Notes: generated by a model from the sequence alone, not told the origin. Shown: positions 43,416 through 52,884, counted from the stretch's first letter. The stretch is 64,000 nt of DNA from Aminobacter anthyllidis (GCF_018555685.1 NZ_JAFLWW010000007.1:62001-126000); one strand, 5' to 3'. Program-made: numbers and translations.

Positions 43416-43628
43416 GGCTTCCTCCTGAGGCGGCAGCCGCCGCGCGATTATTTAGATCCTGGTTGATGCGATCAATGGAGCGAAGGAAAGCAACGCGCCG
43501 GATCCACGCGAGATCCGCCTTCTCTGGCATAGGGGCGTCGCCAAATCGACACCCTCACAATATGCGCTCACCGCCCGCGTCGACGTCGGGAACAAGATCT
43601 TGATTGTCGTCTGCGCTCAACCGCTCTT

Positions 43629-43805
43629 ATGCCGAACTCGAAGGATACGGACCTGCGTCTCGCCGCGCGGGATTGCATAAGCTGGCTGCAGCGTCCATCG
43701 GCATCACCGGTTCGGCTTCGAGACGTTCCGGAAACCCGCCGAGGCCGGCGCGCCGGCGATGCGCTCGTGGCCTTCGAAGCGCGTCCCGACATGGCGCGGG
43801 CGTAA
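43629..43805 (+). CDS. Possible short ORF before the DUF683 gene (58 aa)
   Basis: Reads MPNSKDTDLRLAARDCISWL and ends DALVAFEARPDMARA, closing 25 bp before the DUF683 gene. The C-terminal part looks protein-like, the rest does not clearly. In other diazotrophs nifX and a DUF269 gene precede DUF683, so this could be a remnant of such a gene, but I cannot align it convincingly. Confidence 0.3.
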   Translation: MPNSKDTDLRLAARDCISWLQRPSASPVRLRDVPETRRGRRAGDALVAFEARPDMARA

Positions 43806-43830
43806 CGACCGGCTTGCGAGGAAGGGGATC

Positions 43831-44034
43831 ATGTCAGACCTTGCGCTGTTGCAGAAGAAGGTCCGCAAGCTGCAGTCGCGCGCGGGAGCCGCCAAGATGG
43901 AATTGCACGACCTTGCCGAGGACCTTCCGGTCAACTGGACCGAGATCAAGGCGGTCGCCTGGAAAGCCTTCGAGGTTTTTGCCGAGTTGGATGCGGCAAA
44001 GGAAGAACTCGCAGCGTTGGAGAATTCACAATGA
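43831..44034 (+). CDS. DUF683 / CCE_0567-type small nif-associated protein
   Basis: 67 residues beginning MSDLALLQKKVRKLQSRAG, a helical hairpin typical of the family found beside nifX, fdxB and nifQ. The E. coli-like role is unknown; cyanobacterial CCE_0567 binds metal. AAGGGG precedes the ATG, and the stop overlaps the fdxB start by 4 bp. Confidence 0.9.
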   Translation: MSDLALLQKKVRKLQSRAGAAKMELHDLAEDLPVNWTEIKAVAWKAFEVFAELDAAKEELAALENSQ

Positions 44035-44348
44035 CGGGCGCTTTCGTCACCCGCGACGGCTCTCCCTGGACGCCGCACTATCTGACGGCGATCGATGGCG
44101 CGACCTGCATCGGCTGCGGCCGCTGCTTCAAGGTCTGCTCGCGCGAGGTCATGCACCTTCATGGCGTCGATGACGCAGGCGAAATCCTCGGCATCTGCGC
44201 GGGCGAGGACGACGACTTCGACGGCGAGCTCAACCGCATGGTCATGATCGTCGACCATGCCGGCCGCTGCATCGGCTGCGGCGCCTGCGGCCGCGTCTGC
44301 CCGAAGAACTGCCAGACCCACCTTGCGGCCGACAAGCTTGCTGCATGA
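44031..44348 (+). CDS. fdxB: FdxB, nif-specific 2[4Fe-4S] ferredoxin III
   Basis: 105 residues with CIGCGRCFKVCSREV and CIGCGACGRVCPKNC separated by a ~45-residue acidic insertion (AGEDDDFDGEL), the form of ferredoxin III in nif clusters. Likely an electron donor in cofactor or nitrogenase maturation. Overlaps its neighbours by 4 bp on both sides. Confidence 0.97.
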   Translation: MTGAFVTRDGSPWTPHYLTAIDGATCIGCGRCFKVCSREVMHLHGVDDAGEILGICAGEDDDFDGELNRMVMIVDHAGRCIGCGACGRVCPKNCQTHLAADKLAA

Positions 44349-44992
44349 GCTGGGGACAAGACCAGCAGAACGGCGCCACATTCGCCCATCACCGTGGCTG
44401 TTTCAGCACCAGCCAATGGCCGCCGACAGACCAGGCGGCGGCGTTCGACCGGCATGTGCTTGCCTGTGTTTTCTACCTCGCGTTCGAGGAGGTCGAGGCC
44501 GGCAAGGCGACCGCGACCGAAGCAACCGGCCTTTCGCGTGCCGACCTGCGAGATGTCATGACACGCTATTTCCCGGCTGTTCCCGTCAACGCCTTCGTGC
44601 TGGAAAAGCTGACCGATCCCGAGCCGGATATGGAGGAAGGGCTTCTGCGCGGCTTGCTTATTGGGCATGCCAGGCCAGGCAATCCGGCGAGCACCCTCTT
44701 CGCCAAGATCATCGCCAGGCGCAGTTTGCGCAATGACCATCTGTGGCAGGACCTTGGCCTTTTCAATCGGGCCGAACTCAGCCGCTTAATGGCCAGGCAT
44801 TTCTCGGCGCTGGCGGCCGGCAACACCAAAAACATGAAATGGAAGAAGTATTTCTATCGTAAGCTCTGCGAGGCTGAAGGCTTTTCGCTATGCACCGCGC
44901 CCAGTTGTCAGGAATGCGGCGATTTCGAAAGCTGTTTTGGCCCGGAGGAAGGCGAAAGCCACTTGGCACGGATCAAGAACGGGCTCGCTTAA
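44345..44992 (+). CDS. nifQ: NifQ, molybdenum donor for FeMo-cofactor
   Basis: 215 residues. The C-terminal cysteine motif CTAPSCQECGDFESC (C-x4-C-x2-C-x5-C) binds the Mo-Fe-S cluster that NifQ delivers to NifEN/NifH. MKWKKYFYRKLCE precedes it, as in the family. Its stop overlaps the 3' end of rpoN2 on the other strand by 4 bp. In R7A nifQ is needed for full effectiveness. A partial second copy exists near 48.2 kb. Confidence 0.97.
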   Translation: MSWGQDQQNGATFAHHRGCFSTSQWPPTDQAAAFDRHVLACVFYLAFEEVEAGKATATEATGLSRADLRDVMTRYFPAVPVNAFVLEKLTDPEPDMEEGLLRGLLIGHARPGNPASTLFAKIIARRSLRNDHLWQDLGLFNRAELSRLMARHFSALAAGNTKNMKWKKYFYRKLCEAEGFSLCTAPSCQECGDFESCFGPEEGESHLARIKNGLA

Positions 44993-46443
44993 GAGCCGCT
45001 TTCGTCGCCGCCGCCGCCCGGGCTTGATTGGCATCGAAGACGCACGCGCTTTTCCCGGCGACGTCGCGCGGAGGACGGGATGTTCAGCGCCTCACGATAT
45101 TTCGCAACGGTGCGGCGAGCAATGTCGATCCCGGTTTCCTTGAGCCGGGTGGCGATGTCGTCGTCGGAAAGCACTTCGTTGGGCGATTCCACGGCAACCA
45201 TCGCCTTGATTTGATGGCGGACAGCTTCGGCGGAGTACGCGTCGCCGCCTTCGGAGGAGCCGATCGCGACAGTGAAAAAATACTTCAGTTCGAACACGCC
45301 GCGCGGGGTCAGCATGTACTTGTTCGACGTTACCCGGCTTACCGTCGACTGGTGCACGTTGATCGCATCCGCGACAGTCCTGAGATTGAGAGGCCGCAGG
45401 TGGGCGACCCCATGTTCAAAAAAGGCGTCCTGCTGGCGGATGATTTCAGCCGCTACCTTGAGGATCGTCTTGGCGCGCTGATCAAGGCTGCGGATTAGCC
45501 AGTTCGCGTTTTGGAGGCATTCGTTGAGAAATGACTGATCTTTCGAATTTTGAGCGCTTAGGCGGGAGACCTGGGCAAAATAGTTTTGGTTCATCAGCAG
45601 CCTGGGCAGCGTGTCTGGATTGAGTTCGATTTGCCACCCACCTCCGGGAGAGGGCTGGACCAAGACGTCGGGAATGATCGATTCAGGCCCTCCGGATTGG
45701 AATCGGTTTCCGGGCTTGGGATCGAGCGCGCGGATTTCGTGCAACATGTCGAGAAGGTCGTCTTCATCGACACCGCAATGGCGCTTCAATGTTTGAAAAT
45801 CGCGTCGCGCCAGCGCTTCAAGATTGGCGACCAGCGCTGCCATTGCCGGGTCGAACCTGTCTAGCTGCCGCAATTGTATCTCAAGGCATTCGCTGAGAGT
45901 TCGCGCAAAAATACCCGGTGGATCGAACTGCTGCAAGGTTCCGAGAACCCGTTCCACAACAGCCTCCCGGACATTCAGGCTGCGGGCCAGTTCCGAAAGG
46001 TTCACCGGAAGGTATCCGGTGTCTTCCAGATGACCGGCAAGCTCGCCAGCTATTCGCCGCTCCAGCGGCGCGAATGCGCTGAGAGCGATCTGACGAGCGA
46101 CATGGTCGTGCAATGTTTCGATGGACGTCCAGGAATCTTCGAACGCATGGTTTCCCCCCGGTTGGACATTGTTTTTGCCGCGGATTGATTTCCACTGCGA
46201 GGCCCGATCCGATATTCCGCCCGTGGTCGGCCCGATGCGCGGGTTCCCGGCCGAAATCGACGGAATGTCCTTCGGCGCCCGGTTTGAGGCCCGTTCCAGA
46301 AAGGGGTTCTTCTCGATTTCCTGCTCGACGAACTGATGCAGTTCGGGATGCGCCAGTTGCAACAGGCGAATGGATTCCATCATTTGCGGCGTCAAAACCA
46401 ACGATTGCTTCTGACGCTGAAGCAGGCTTGCTGAGGACTCCAT
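44989..46443 (-). CDS. rpoN: RNA polymerase sigma-54 factor, symbiotic copy RpoN2
   Basis: 484 residues. Region I is the glutamine/leucine-rich LQRQKQSLVLTPQMMESI; the helix-turn-helix TVADAINVHQSTVSRVTSNK and the RpoN box ARRTVAKYREAL lie at the C-terminus. It recognises the -24/-12 promoters that NifA (and perhaps DctD) activates. The arginine-rich tail after the RpoN box is longer than usual. It follows prxS on the same strand, as in R. etli, where prxS-rpoN2 form a NifA-dependent operon. In R7A the island copy rpoN2 is essential for fixation. Confidence 0.97.
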   Translation of the reverse strand: MESSASLLQRQKQSLVLTPQMMESIRLLQLAHPELHQFVEQEIEKNPFLERASNRAPKDIPSISAGNPRIGPTTGGISDRASQWKSIRGKNNVQPGGNHAFEDSWTSIETLHDHVARQIALSAFAPLERRIAGELAGHLEDTGYLPVNLSELARSLNVREAVVERVLGTLQQFDPPGIFARTLSECLEIQLRQLDRFDPAMAALVANLEALARRDFQTLKRHCGVDEDDLLDMLHEIRALDPKPGNRFQSGGPESIIPDVLVQPSPGGGWQIELNPDTLPRLLMNQNYFAQVSRLSAQNSKDQSFLNECLQNANWLIRSLDQRAKTILKVAAEIIRQQDAFFEHGVAHLRPLNLRTVADAINVHQSTVSRVTSNKYMLTPRGVFELKYFFTVAIGSSEGGDAYSAEAVRHQIKAMVAVESPNEVLSDDDIATRLKETGIDIARRTVAKYREALNIPSSARRRREKRVRLRCQSSPGGGGDESGS

Positions 46444-46517
46444 GGCTAGCGTGAAACTCCTACCGAGCGACCCTTCGCCTTGTGCAAGGGGATTTTCGAG
46501 ACGTTGACTCGTCTAGA

Positions 46518-47066
46518 TCATGCAGCCGTCACGGCTTTGGCGGCTCGCAGCGTTTCAAGGACGTTCTGCGGCGACGATACGCCATAGGGGTCGGCCTCGC
46601 AGTTGTCGCAGAAACCGTTCTCCTCGAAGCACTGCTCCACCACGCCATTGTTGATCACGGCAGCGTAGCGCCAGGAGCGCATGCCGAAGCCGAGATTGTC
46701 CTTGGCAACCAGCATGCCCATCTTGCGGGTGAACTCGCCCGAGCCGTCTGGGATGAGCTGGACTTTCTTCAGCCCCAGGGCCTTGCCCCAGGCATTCATG
46801 ACGAAGGCATCGTTGACGGAAACGCAGTAGATCGCGTCAATTCCCACCTTCTCGAACTCGTCGTAGAGCATTTCGAAATCGGGCAACTGCAAGGTCGAGC
46901 AGGTCGGGGTGAAGGCACCGGGCAGCGAGAACAGGATGATGCGCTTGCCGCTGAAATAGTCGTCGGATGTCTTGTCTTCCCAGCGGTGCGGGTTTGGTCC
47001 CTCGATGGAATCATCGCGAACACGCGTGCGAAAGGTGACGAAAGGAACCTTTTTTTTGACGGTCAT
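46518..47066 (-). CDS. prxS: Atypical 2-Cys peroxiredoxin (Prx5 type)
   Basis: 182 residues from MTVKKKVPFVTFRTRV. Peroxidatic Cys in LPGAFTPTCSTLQL; further cysteines in ENGFCDNCEADPYGV. It reduces hydrogen or organic peroxides in the cytoplasm. In R. etli the orthologous prxS precedes rpoN2 and is bacteroid-expressed. A consensus sigma-54 promoter ~260 bp upstream and a NifA site support the same here. Longer in-frame starts exist but lack a ribosome site. Confidence 0.92.
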   Translation of the reverse strand: MTVKKKVPFVTFRTRVRDDSIEGPNPHRWEDKTSDDYFSGKRIILFSLPGAFTPTCSTLQLPDFEMLYDEFEKVGIDAIYCVSVNDAFVMNAWGKALGLKKVQLIPDGSGEFTRKMGMLVAKDNLGFGMRSWRYAAVINNGVVEQCFEENGFCDNCEADPYGVSSPQNVLETLRAAKAVTAA

Positions 47067-47326
47067 CAATGTGCTCCTGGAGGAAAACTGGTGGGCTGCT
47101 TTTTCGGTTGAAACTGACACGGCATCGACCTTGGCCGGCAATTCGGTCGAGCGCCGCGCGTTTTGCGTCGACCTTGGATCAGCCATGGCAAAACCGCTCG
47201 CGAGCACGGGCGTTCTCGATTTGTGGCGGCACGAGAACGGTTTCACTACGCGCTTGTACGGGGCGTCGCGATGTCAGCAATGGTCTTACTCCTGGCCACC
47301 TTGTGATGGGTTCTGCCGAGTACGAC

Positions 47327-47342
47327 GCAAGCGCCGTGCCAT
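47327..47342 (-). promoter_or_regulatory. sigma-54 promoter of prxS-rpoN2
   Basis: Minus strand ATGGCACGGCGCTTGC, a consensus -24/-12 element. Its distance to prxS (~260 bp) implies a long leader. Confidence 0.85.
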
Positions 47343-47504
47343 TTGATTTTCAGGCTGGGGGTCACACTGTTTTTTGCAGCGACACTCTTTGCCTTGAGCG
47401 GCCAAGACCGTGCCTTCGCCGAGAGCGAGCGCGCCCATAATCATCTGATCGTGAGCTCTGGGCAGAGGGGATCCCGTTTATGCGTATCAAGCCGCGCCCC
47501 TCTT

Positions 47505-47520
47505 TGTCCGAAGCTGGACA
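47505..47520. promoter_or_regulatory. NifA upstream activator site of prxS
   Basis: TGTCCGAAGCTGGACA, exact TGT-N10-ACA, followed 10 bp later by a second near-match (TGTCGGAAGTCGGACC). The pair recurs ahead of the PEP mutase gene at 54.19 kb. About 160 bp upstream of the prxS promoter. Confidence 0.8.
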
Positions 47521-47900
47521 AAAATGTCGGAAGTCGGACCGGAGGGTCGCCGGGTCGCCGGCGCGGCGAACACGTGGCTCGTATTCGAAGCGAAAATCTG
47601 GGGCTCAAACTCGGAACGAGGGACAGGAGTCGATCGGGGTTAACCTGGCGAGGGTCCCTATGGCCTCCGTTCTCAGGATTGAGACGGCTGACAGGCCCAC
47701 GCGCTTCGCCCTATCGACGCTCGCGAGACCGCTTCGAAATCGACAACGGGTACAAAAAAGCCAGCACGTCCATTAGCAAGCTGGCCATGTGATCTTTCTG
47801 AACCGCGCTTGCGTGAGGCGGGCACGGTCCCAAGGTGACGGAAAAAGCCGCCTTGTGCTCTCGGAGCATTTTGAAGCTGCCGCGACCTTGCTGTCGGGTT

Positions 47901-47916
47901 TGTCATGTCCGGGACA
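47901..47916. promoter_or_regulatory. NifA upstream activator site of the P450 cluster
   Basis: TGTCATGTCCGGGACA, exact TGT-N10-ACA, ~90 bp upstream of a -24/-12-like element. The surrounding bases resemble the exporter leader at 41.06 kb. Confidence 0.8.
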
Positions 47917-48006
47917 CGGCTTTGCTCCGCCAGGCTTGCGGCTGCGCATTCGTTCAAGCTGTTGAATGATATGTAGAAAATCTCCTGCAGGGCTCTTTCC
48001 GCGCCG

Positions 48007-48022
48007 TTGGCACGACTTTTGA
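48007..48022 (+). promoter_or_regulatory. sigma-54-like promoter of the P450 cluster
   Basis: TTGGCACGACTTTTGA: perfect -24 half, but GA in place of the -12 GC, the same deviation as at 43.4 kb. The P450 gene starts ~540 bp downstream. Confidence 0.6.
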
Positions 48023-48205
48023 AGCTCTCATGTGAGACGGCAGGAGATACCGACTGGCGTCCATTCGTGAGTGATATCGCGCTCAATGCAATGAAGGAGG
48101 ACGACATGTCAGGTCAGCGTCAGTTCAGATTCTATCCGAAACGGGCATTGCCCGCGGAATGCAATATCGACCGGCGTGACTGGCGTCACCGTCACAACCG
48201 CCCGG

Positions 48206-48400
48206 CACCGGCCAATGGCCACCGATCGACCTGCAGATACGGTTCGACCAGAATGTGCTTGCTCCTGCCCTCTCGCCGGCGCTTGAGGAGACCGGCGAGC
48301 ACTTCGGCGGCCAACCGGTCTTTCGCGTGCCGCGCTGCGGATATCCTCGAAGAGATGATCGACCCCGAACCGCTGTGGAGCAAGAGCTTCATTCCGGTTC
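48206..48400 (+). pseudogene. nifQ: nifQ fragment within the P450 leader
   Basis: This stretch follows a leader like that of the ABC exporter (ATGTCAGGTC after a purine-rich ribosome site). It then resembles the nifQ gene near its codons 20-100: shared blocks include GCCAATGGCC, TTCGACC then ATGTGCTTGC, and CAACCGG then CTTTCGCGTGCCG. Frameshifts and deletions break the frame. It is a non-functional partial duplicate of nifQ. Confidence 0.7.
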
Positions 48401-48558
48401 GCCGTTCGAAGCTGGAAAACGCCGGGTCTCCGACGATTTCGCTCGTCGGCTCTTTGGCGGGCAGGCAGCGGTCTGGCCAAGAGGGCAACAAGCTTGCTGG
48501 ATGGCCAAGATGCCATGGCGCGCGGCCTGGTTAGTGGTTAGACGGCAGGAGAAATGCA

Positions 48559-49776
48559 ATGGCGATCAACCCGGTTCCAGATCATGTCCCGCCCGAAATG
48601 GTGAGAGACTTCAGCCTGTTCACATCGCCAGGCATGCCACCAACGCCCAACGGGGATCCACACGCAGCCGTCGCTTGCGCCCATGACGGGCCTCCGATCT
48701 TCTATTCCCCCTACAACACGCAAGATGGCCGGGGCACCTGGGTCATCACCCGCGCCGCAGACCAGCGTAAGGTGCTGCAGGACACTGAAACTTTTTCCAG
48801 CCATCGCAGCATCTTCTCCTCCATACTGGGCGAAACCTGGCCGACGATCCCGCTTGAGCTCGATCCACCGGCCCATGGCGCATTTCGCTCACTGCTCAGT
48901 CCGCTGCTTTCGCCCAAGCGGGTGACGGCACTGGAACCGGCTGTCCGTGAGCGAGCGATCGCCCTGATCGATGGGATCGCCGCATCGGGCACAAGCTGCG
49001 ACGTCATGAAGGATTTTGCCTTTCCGTTCACTGTCAGCATCTTCCTTCGCTTTCTGGGGTTGCCGGATCAGGGACTCGATACATTTGTCGGCTGGGCGAA
49101 AGATCTGCTCCACGGCGACGATGTGGAACGACCTGTGGCTGCCCGCAAGATTGTGGCTTTCATCGATGAACTTGCAACCAATCGCCGCAAGGATCCGGTC
49201 GACGATCTCATGACCTTCATCGTGCAGGCACAGATCGAAGGCCGCCGGCTAACCGACGGGGAGATCCGTGGCATCGGCGTGCTTGTGTTCGTCGCGGGAC
49301 TTGACACTGTCGCAGCAGCTATTGGCTTTGACCTGGCTTATCTAGCGCGCAACCTCAAGGATCAGGAACTGCTGCGCAGCGAACCGGACCGCATCCTGCT
49401 CGCAACCGAAGAGTTGCTGCGGGCCTATCCGCCCATTCAGTTGATCCGCGTGGCTACGAAAGATATCGACTTCGAAGGCGCGCCGATCCGAAAGGGAGAC
49501 TATGTTTCGTGCGCCACGATGATTGCAAATCGCGACCCGGAGGAATTCGAATCCCCCAACACGGTCGATCTGGCGCGAGAGCACAACCGCCACGCCGCCT
49601 TTGGCTATGGTCCCCACCGTTGCCTTGGCTCACACCTTGCCCGGCGCGAGATTGTCATTGGCCTGGAGGAGTGGCTGGCGCGCATACCGACCTTCCGGAT
49701 CAAGGAGGGTACAGCGCCCATCACCTGTGGCGGCCATGTGTTCGGGATCGAAAATCTGATCCTGGACTGGTCATGA
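48559..49776 (+). CDS. Cytochrome P450 (CYP127A-like)
   Basis: 405 residues. I-helix VFVAGLDTVAAAI, ExxR in EELLRAY, heme-ligand loop AFGYGPHRCLGSHLARRE. A soluble bacterial class I P450 needing ferredoxin, encoded next. Similar to y4vG of pNGR234a (CYP127A2), which sits in the same gene order. GGAGAAATGCA precedes the ATG. Substrate unknown; a small hydrophobic, perhaps plant- or terpene-derived compound is usual for the family. Confidence 0.93.
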   Translation: MAINPVPDHVPPEMVRDFSLFTSPGMPPTPNGDPHAAVACAHDGPPIFYSPYNTQDGRGTWVITRAADQRKVLQDTETFSSHRSIFSSILGETWPTIPLELDPPAHGAFRSLLSPLLSPKRVTALEPAVRERAIALIDGIAASGTSCDVMKDFAFPFTVSIFLRFLGLPDQGLDTFVGWAKDLLHGDDVERPVAARKIVAFIDELATNRRKDPVDDLMTFIVQAQIEGRRLTDGEIRGIGVLVFVAGLDTVAAAIGFDLAYLARNLKDQELLRSEPDRILLATEELLRAYPPIQLIRVATKDIDFEGAPIRKGDYVSCATMIANRDPEEFESPNTVDLAREHNRHAAFGYGPHRCLGSHLARREIVIGLEEWLARIPTFRIKEGTAPITCGGHVFGIENLILDWS

Positions 49777-49814
49777 CCATCGCCGAGCCATGCCAAGACA
49801 ATGGAGGCAGCGCT

Positions 49815-50060
49815 ATGCGCATTATCGTCCACAATGCCAAATGCCAGGGTCACGCGCGATGCTGGGCGCAAGCGCCGGACATCTTCAAGCTTGATGACGA
49901 TGGCTACATCCTGCCCGGTGACATTCAGGTTGCGGAGGGGGAGCAACTGCTTGCGTCACAAGGCGCGCGATCCTGCCCCGAACGTGCGCTGGAAGTCGAT
50001 CGCACATCGGCAGCGCGGTTCGAACCAGCCGCCATGCAACCAAGAACTGGGGAAGCTTAG
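49815..50060 (+). CDS. [3Fe-4S]-type ferredoxin for the P450
   Basis: 81 residues from MRIIVHNAKCQGHARC. Three cysteines (CQGHARC and SCPERAL) with the second position of a fourth replaced, the pattern of [3Fe-4S] ferredoxins paired with bacterial P450s. GGAGG lies ahead of this ATG; an earlier ATG overlapping the P450 stop would add 14 residues. It passes electrons to the neighbouring P450. Confidence 0.9.
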   Translation: MRIIVHNAKCQGHARCWAQAPDIFKLDDDGYILPGDIQVAEGEQLLASQGARSCPERALEVDRTSAARFEPAAMQPRTGEA

Positions 50061-50271
50061 GTGGAATCGACGAGACGTGGCCCCACACCGCAAAGCAAGA
50101 TGTCCGGCCGCTTCCCTGCCTACCTCCTCTCCGGCATCGAGACCTCAATGACACGCACGCGACACGTGAAGTTCGTCTCCGTTCTGGCTTCTTCAGTTGC
50201 CGATCGGTTCGACCTTGCACGCACCTAGAGGCACGAAACGCCTCTTCCAATCTCAAATTTGCGACAGAGCG

Positions 50272-50811
50272 ATGGGCCAGGCGAAAATCACCGAACTGCG
50301 CGACCGCGAGGCGATCCGCGACTGCCTTTATCGGTACTGCCGCGGCATAGACCGCGCGGATGAGGCTGCGCTGCGCAGTGCATATTGGCCCGATGCGCAT
50401 GACAATCACGGTGCCTATCGCGGCTCAGCCGAGGGCTTCTTTGAGTTTGCGCTTGGTCTCTTCAAAACCGGACCGCGCTTAATCCACCAGATCACGAACG
50501 TCTTGATCGAATTCATCGACCCGTCGGAGGCCGTGGTCGAAAGCTATTTCACCGCGCTGCAACGCGGACCAGACAATGACGGAGAAGCACGCCAGGTGCT
50601 TCTCTGCGGCCGTTACTGCGATCTTTTTCAGAAGAGGGAAGGGGCGTGGCGCATTGCCGAACGGACCGTCGTTTACGATTGGATCGAAGAGCAGACCCCA
50701 CCAGCGGTCCCCGAGGCAGAACGGTTCGGCTTGCGGCAACCGATCGGAGCAGCGCATCCCAATGACCCGGTTTACGCGCTCAGGAAGCGCCGCAGCTCGT
50801 CATCAAAATGA
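50272..50811 (+). CDS. SnoaL-like / nuclear-transport-factor-2-fold protein
   Basis: 179 residues, beginning [20 protein letters not shown]. The pattern [20 protein letters not shown], then [11 protein letters not shown], and [16 protein letters not shown] is that of SnoaL-like polyketide-cyclase/dehydratase-type proteins. Corresponds in position to y4vH of pNGR234a. Probably an enzyme acting on the P450 product. The ribosome site is weak, so the exact start is uncertain. Confidence 0.8.
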   Translation: MGQAKITELRDREAIRDCLYRYCRGIDRADEAALRSAYWPDAHDNHGAYRGSAEGFFEFALGLFKTGPRLIHQITNVLIEFIDPSEAVVESYFTALQRGPDNDGEARQVLLCGRYCDLFQKREGAWRIAERTVVYDWIEEQTPPAVPEAERFGLRQPIGAAHPNDPVYALRKRRSSSSK

Positions 50812-50994
50812 AAATGCCATGCATGTCACCACAATGCTGTCCAAGGCTCCCAATTGCGGAGCCACGTCGCGGGAGCGGTCGCGGAACGCAACACGTCTAC
50901 CCGGTATGGAAACTCGCCGTCACCAGGACGTCCGCGACCGGTCTTGCGCCTGACTCGCGTCGATATCTCTGACGCTGGCTGCGGAGAGGTTCAT

Positions 50995-52635
50995 ATGAAG
51001 CAGGCAGGACGGGTCGTCATCATAACGGGAGCGGCAGGCGGAATCGGCCGTGCGCTGGTCGAGATCGTTGCCGCCGATGGAGACATCGTCGTTGCGGTGG
51101 ACCTTCCTGGCAGCGGCGTTCTTGAACTGGCCGGCGGTCTCGGCCATCCGCATCTGGGCCTCGAATGCGATGTCTCACGAGAAGAGGACATTGTCGCCCT
51201 ATACGGCCGCATCGAAGCGCAGTTCGCGAAAATCGATGTTCTCGTCAACAACGCGGCGATAGGACCCGCCATGGCTGCGACCGTCGACACCGGTTTCGAG
51301 GCCTTCCGACGCGTGCTGGCAACAAATCTGATCGGGCCTTTCATCATGGCCGGCGAAGCGGCGAGGCGCATGCAGCCCGGCGCTGCCATTGTCAACGTCG
51401 CTTCGCTGGCGGGCGTGCTCGGCAATCCCAAGCGCAACGCCTATGCCAGCTCGAAGGCAGGCTTGATCGCTCTCACGAGATCGCTTGCATGCGAGTGGGC
51501 CTCGCGCGGCATCCGCGTAACGGCGGTAGCGCCAGGATACGTGCGCACGCCGATGGTGGCGGAACTGGAACGTGCGGGCAAGATGGACCTCGCGGCCGTG
51601 CGCCGCCGCGTGCCCATGGGGCGAATGGCGCGCCCCGACGAGATCGCTCGGGCCGTGCGTTTTTTGGCCAGCGCACAGACGGGCTACATCACAGGATCGG
51701 TGCTGACGGTCGACGGCGGTTGGATGTCGTTCAACCAGCCGGGCGACGCGCACCCGACGGTCGACGAGACGCCTCGAGCCGAACTCTTCCGGCCGGCCGA
51801 ACGAACTGGCGCGCGCACAGTGGTCGTGACGGGCGGCGCGAACGGTATAGGCGCCGCCGTCGTTCGCCGCTTTGCCGCGAACTCCGACACAGTCGTGATT
51901 GCTGATAAAGATGGTGCTGGGGCGGCAGAACTCGCTGGTTTGCTGGGCGGCAGGCACGTGGCGAAATCCGTCGACTTGGCGGTCGAGAGCGAGGTGGTGG
52001 CCCTGTTCGAGGAAATACGGGGGCGCCTCGGTCGCATCGAGATCCTCGTCAACTGTGCTGCTATTGCCGATACGTTTGTGCGAGGGATCGAAATCCCGCG
52101 ACAGATCGAGCGGGTACTGGACGTCAATCTCACCGGCACCTTCACCTGCGCGCGCGAGGCGATCAAGTCGATGGACGCCGGCGGCGTAATCCTCAATCTT
52201 GGATCGATCAATAGTTTCCTGCCCTTCGTGCCGCGCCATGCCTATGGGGCGTCCAGGGCGGGTATGAACATTCTGACCCGGTGCATGGCGGCCGAACTCG
52301 GGTCGGTCGGCATCCGAACGGCCACCGTCGCTCTTGACTATATCCGTACGCCTGACATTGCTCAGCTGGTCGAGTCCGGCTGCATCGATTCCGTAGCGAT
52401 CAAACGGCGCATCCCGATGGGGCGGATGGGAGAGCCCGAAGACGTCGCCGAGGCAGTGTTCTTTCTGGCCTCGCCTGATGCCTCATACGTAAACGGCTCG
52501 ACCCTCTACGTGGACGGCGGCTTGACCTCGTTGGCTGACGCGCGAAACGCCCAGCCAACCGATCAAGAAAATCCAACGGAATGTTCGCCGGCGACGGGTT
52601 GCGGTTCGTCGAAGCCGACGAGGTTCGAGGATTGA
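50995..52635 (+). CDS. Tandem short-chain dehydrogenase/reductase (two SDR domains)
   Basis: 546 residues; like y4vI of pNGR234a. Domain 1 (~1-245) has ITGAAGGIGRAL, NNAAIG and the catalytic YASSK. Domain 2 (~275-525) has VTGGANGIGAAV, NCAAIA and YGASR, so the catalytic lysine is arginine there. Both domains keep the active-site Ser. It probably oxidises or reduces the P450-derived substrate with NAD(P). GGAGAGG precedes the ATG. The C-terminal ~25 residues are a low-complexity tail. Confidence 0.92.
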   Translation: MKQAGRVVIITGAAGGIGRALVEIVAADGDIVVAVDLPGSGVLELAGGLGHPHLGLECDVSREEDIVALYGRIEAQFAKIDVLVNNAAIGPAMAATVDTGFEAFRRVLATNLIGPFIMAGEAARRMQPGAAIVNVASLAGVLGNPKRNAYASSKAGLIALTRSLACEWASRGIRVTAVAPGYVRTPMVAELERAGKMDLAAVRRRVPMGRMARPDEIARAVRFLASAQTGYITGSVLTVDGGWMSFNQPGDAHPTVDETPRAELFRPAERTGARTVVVTGGANGIGAAVVRRFAANSDTVVIADKDGAGAAELAGLLGGRHVAKSVDLAVESEVVALFEEIRGRLGRIEILVNCAAIADTFVRGIEIPRQIERVLDVNLTGTFTCAREAIKSMDAGGVILNLGSINSFLPFVPRHAYGASRAGMNILTRCMAAELGSVGIRTATVALDYIRTPDIAQLVESGCIDSVAIKRRIPMGRMGEPEDVAEAVFFLASPDASYVNGSTLYVDGGLTSLADARNAQPTDQENPTECSPATGCGSSKPTRFED

Positions 52636-52884
52636 GACTGCGGCTGCATGGCACGTGCCAAGCGCGGCTTGCCAAGTGATCGTCTTCATCGGTGACGGAA
52701 AACTCGTCATCAGGGTCGAATCACTAGCCAGGTTTTGGCGCTTGCCTGCGGCCGCCGAACGATAAGCGGCTTTGCGCAAGATCGTCGACTACGTCGCCGC
52801 AGGCCGGATCGACACCGCGGCCCACCCGCAATCGGCACAAGTCGAAGGCTTGATTGGCCACTTTGTGTAAACGAGGGACACGCC

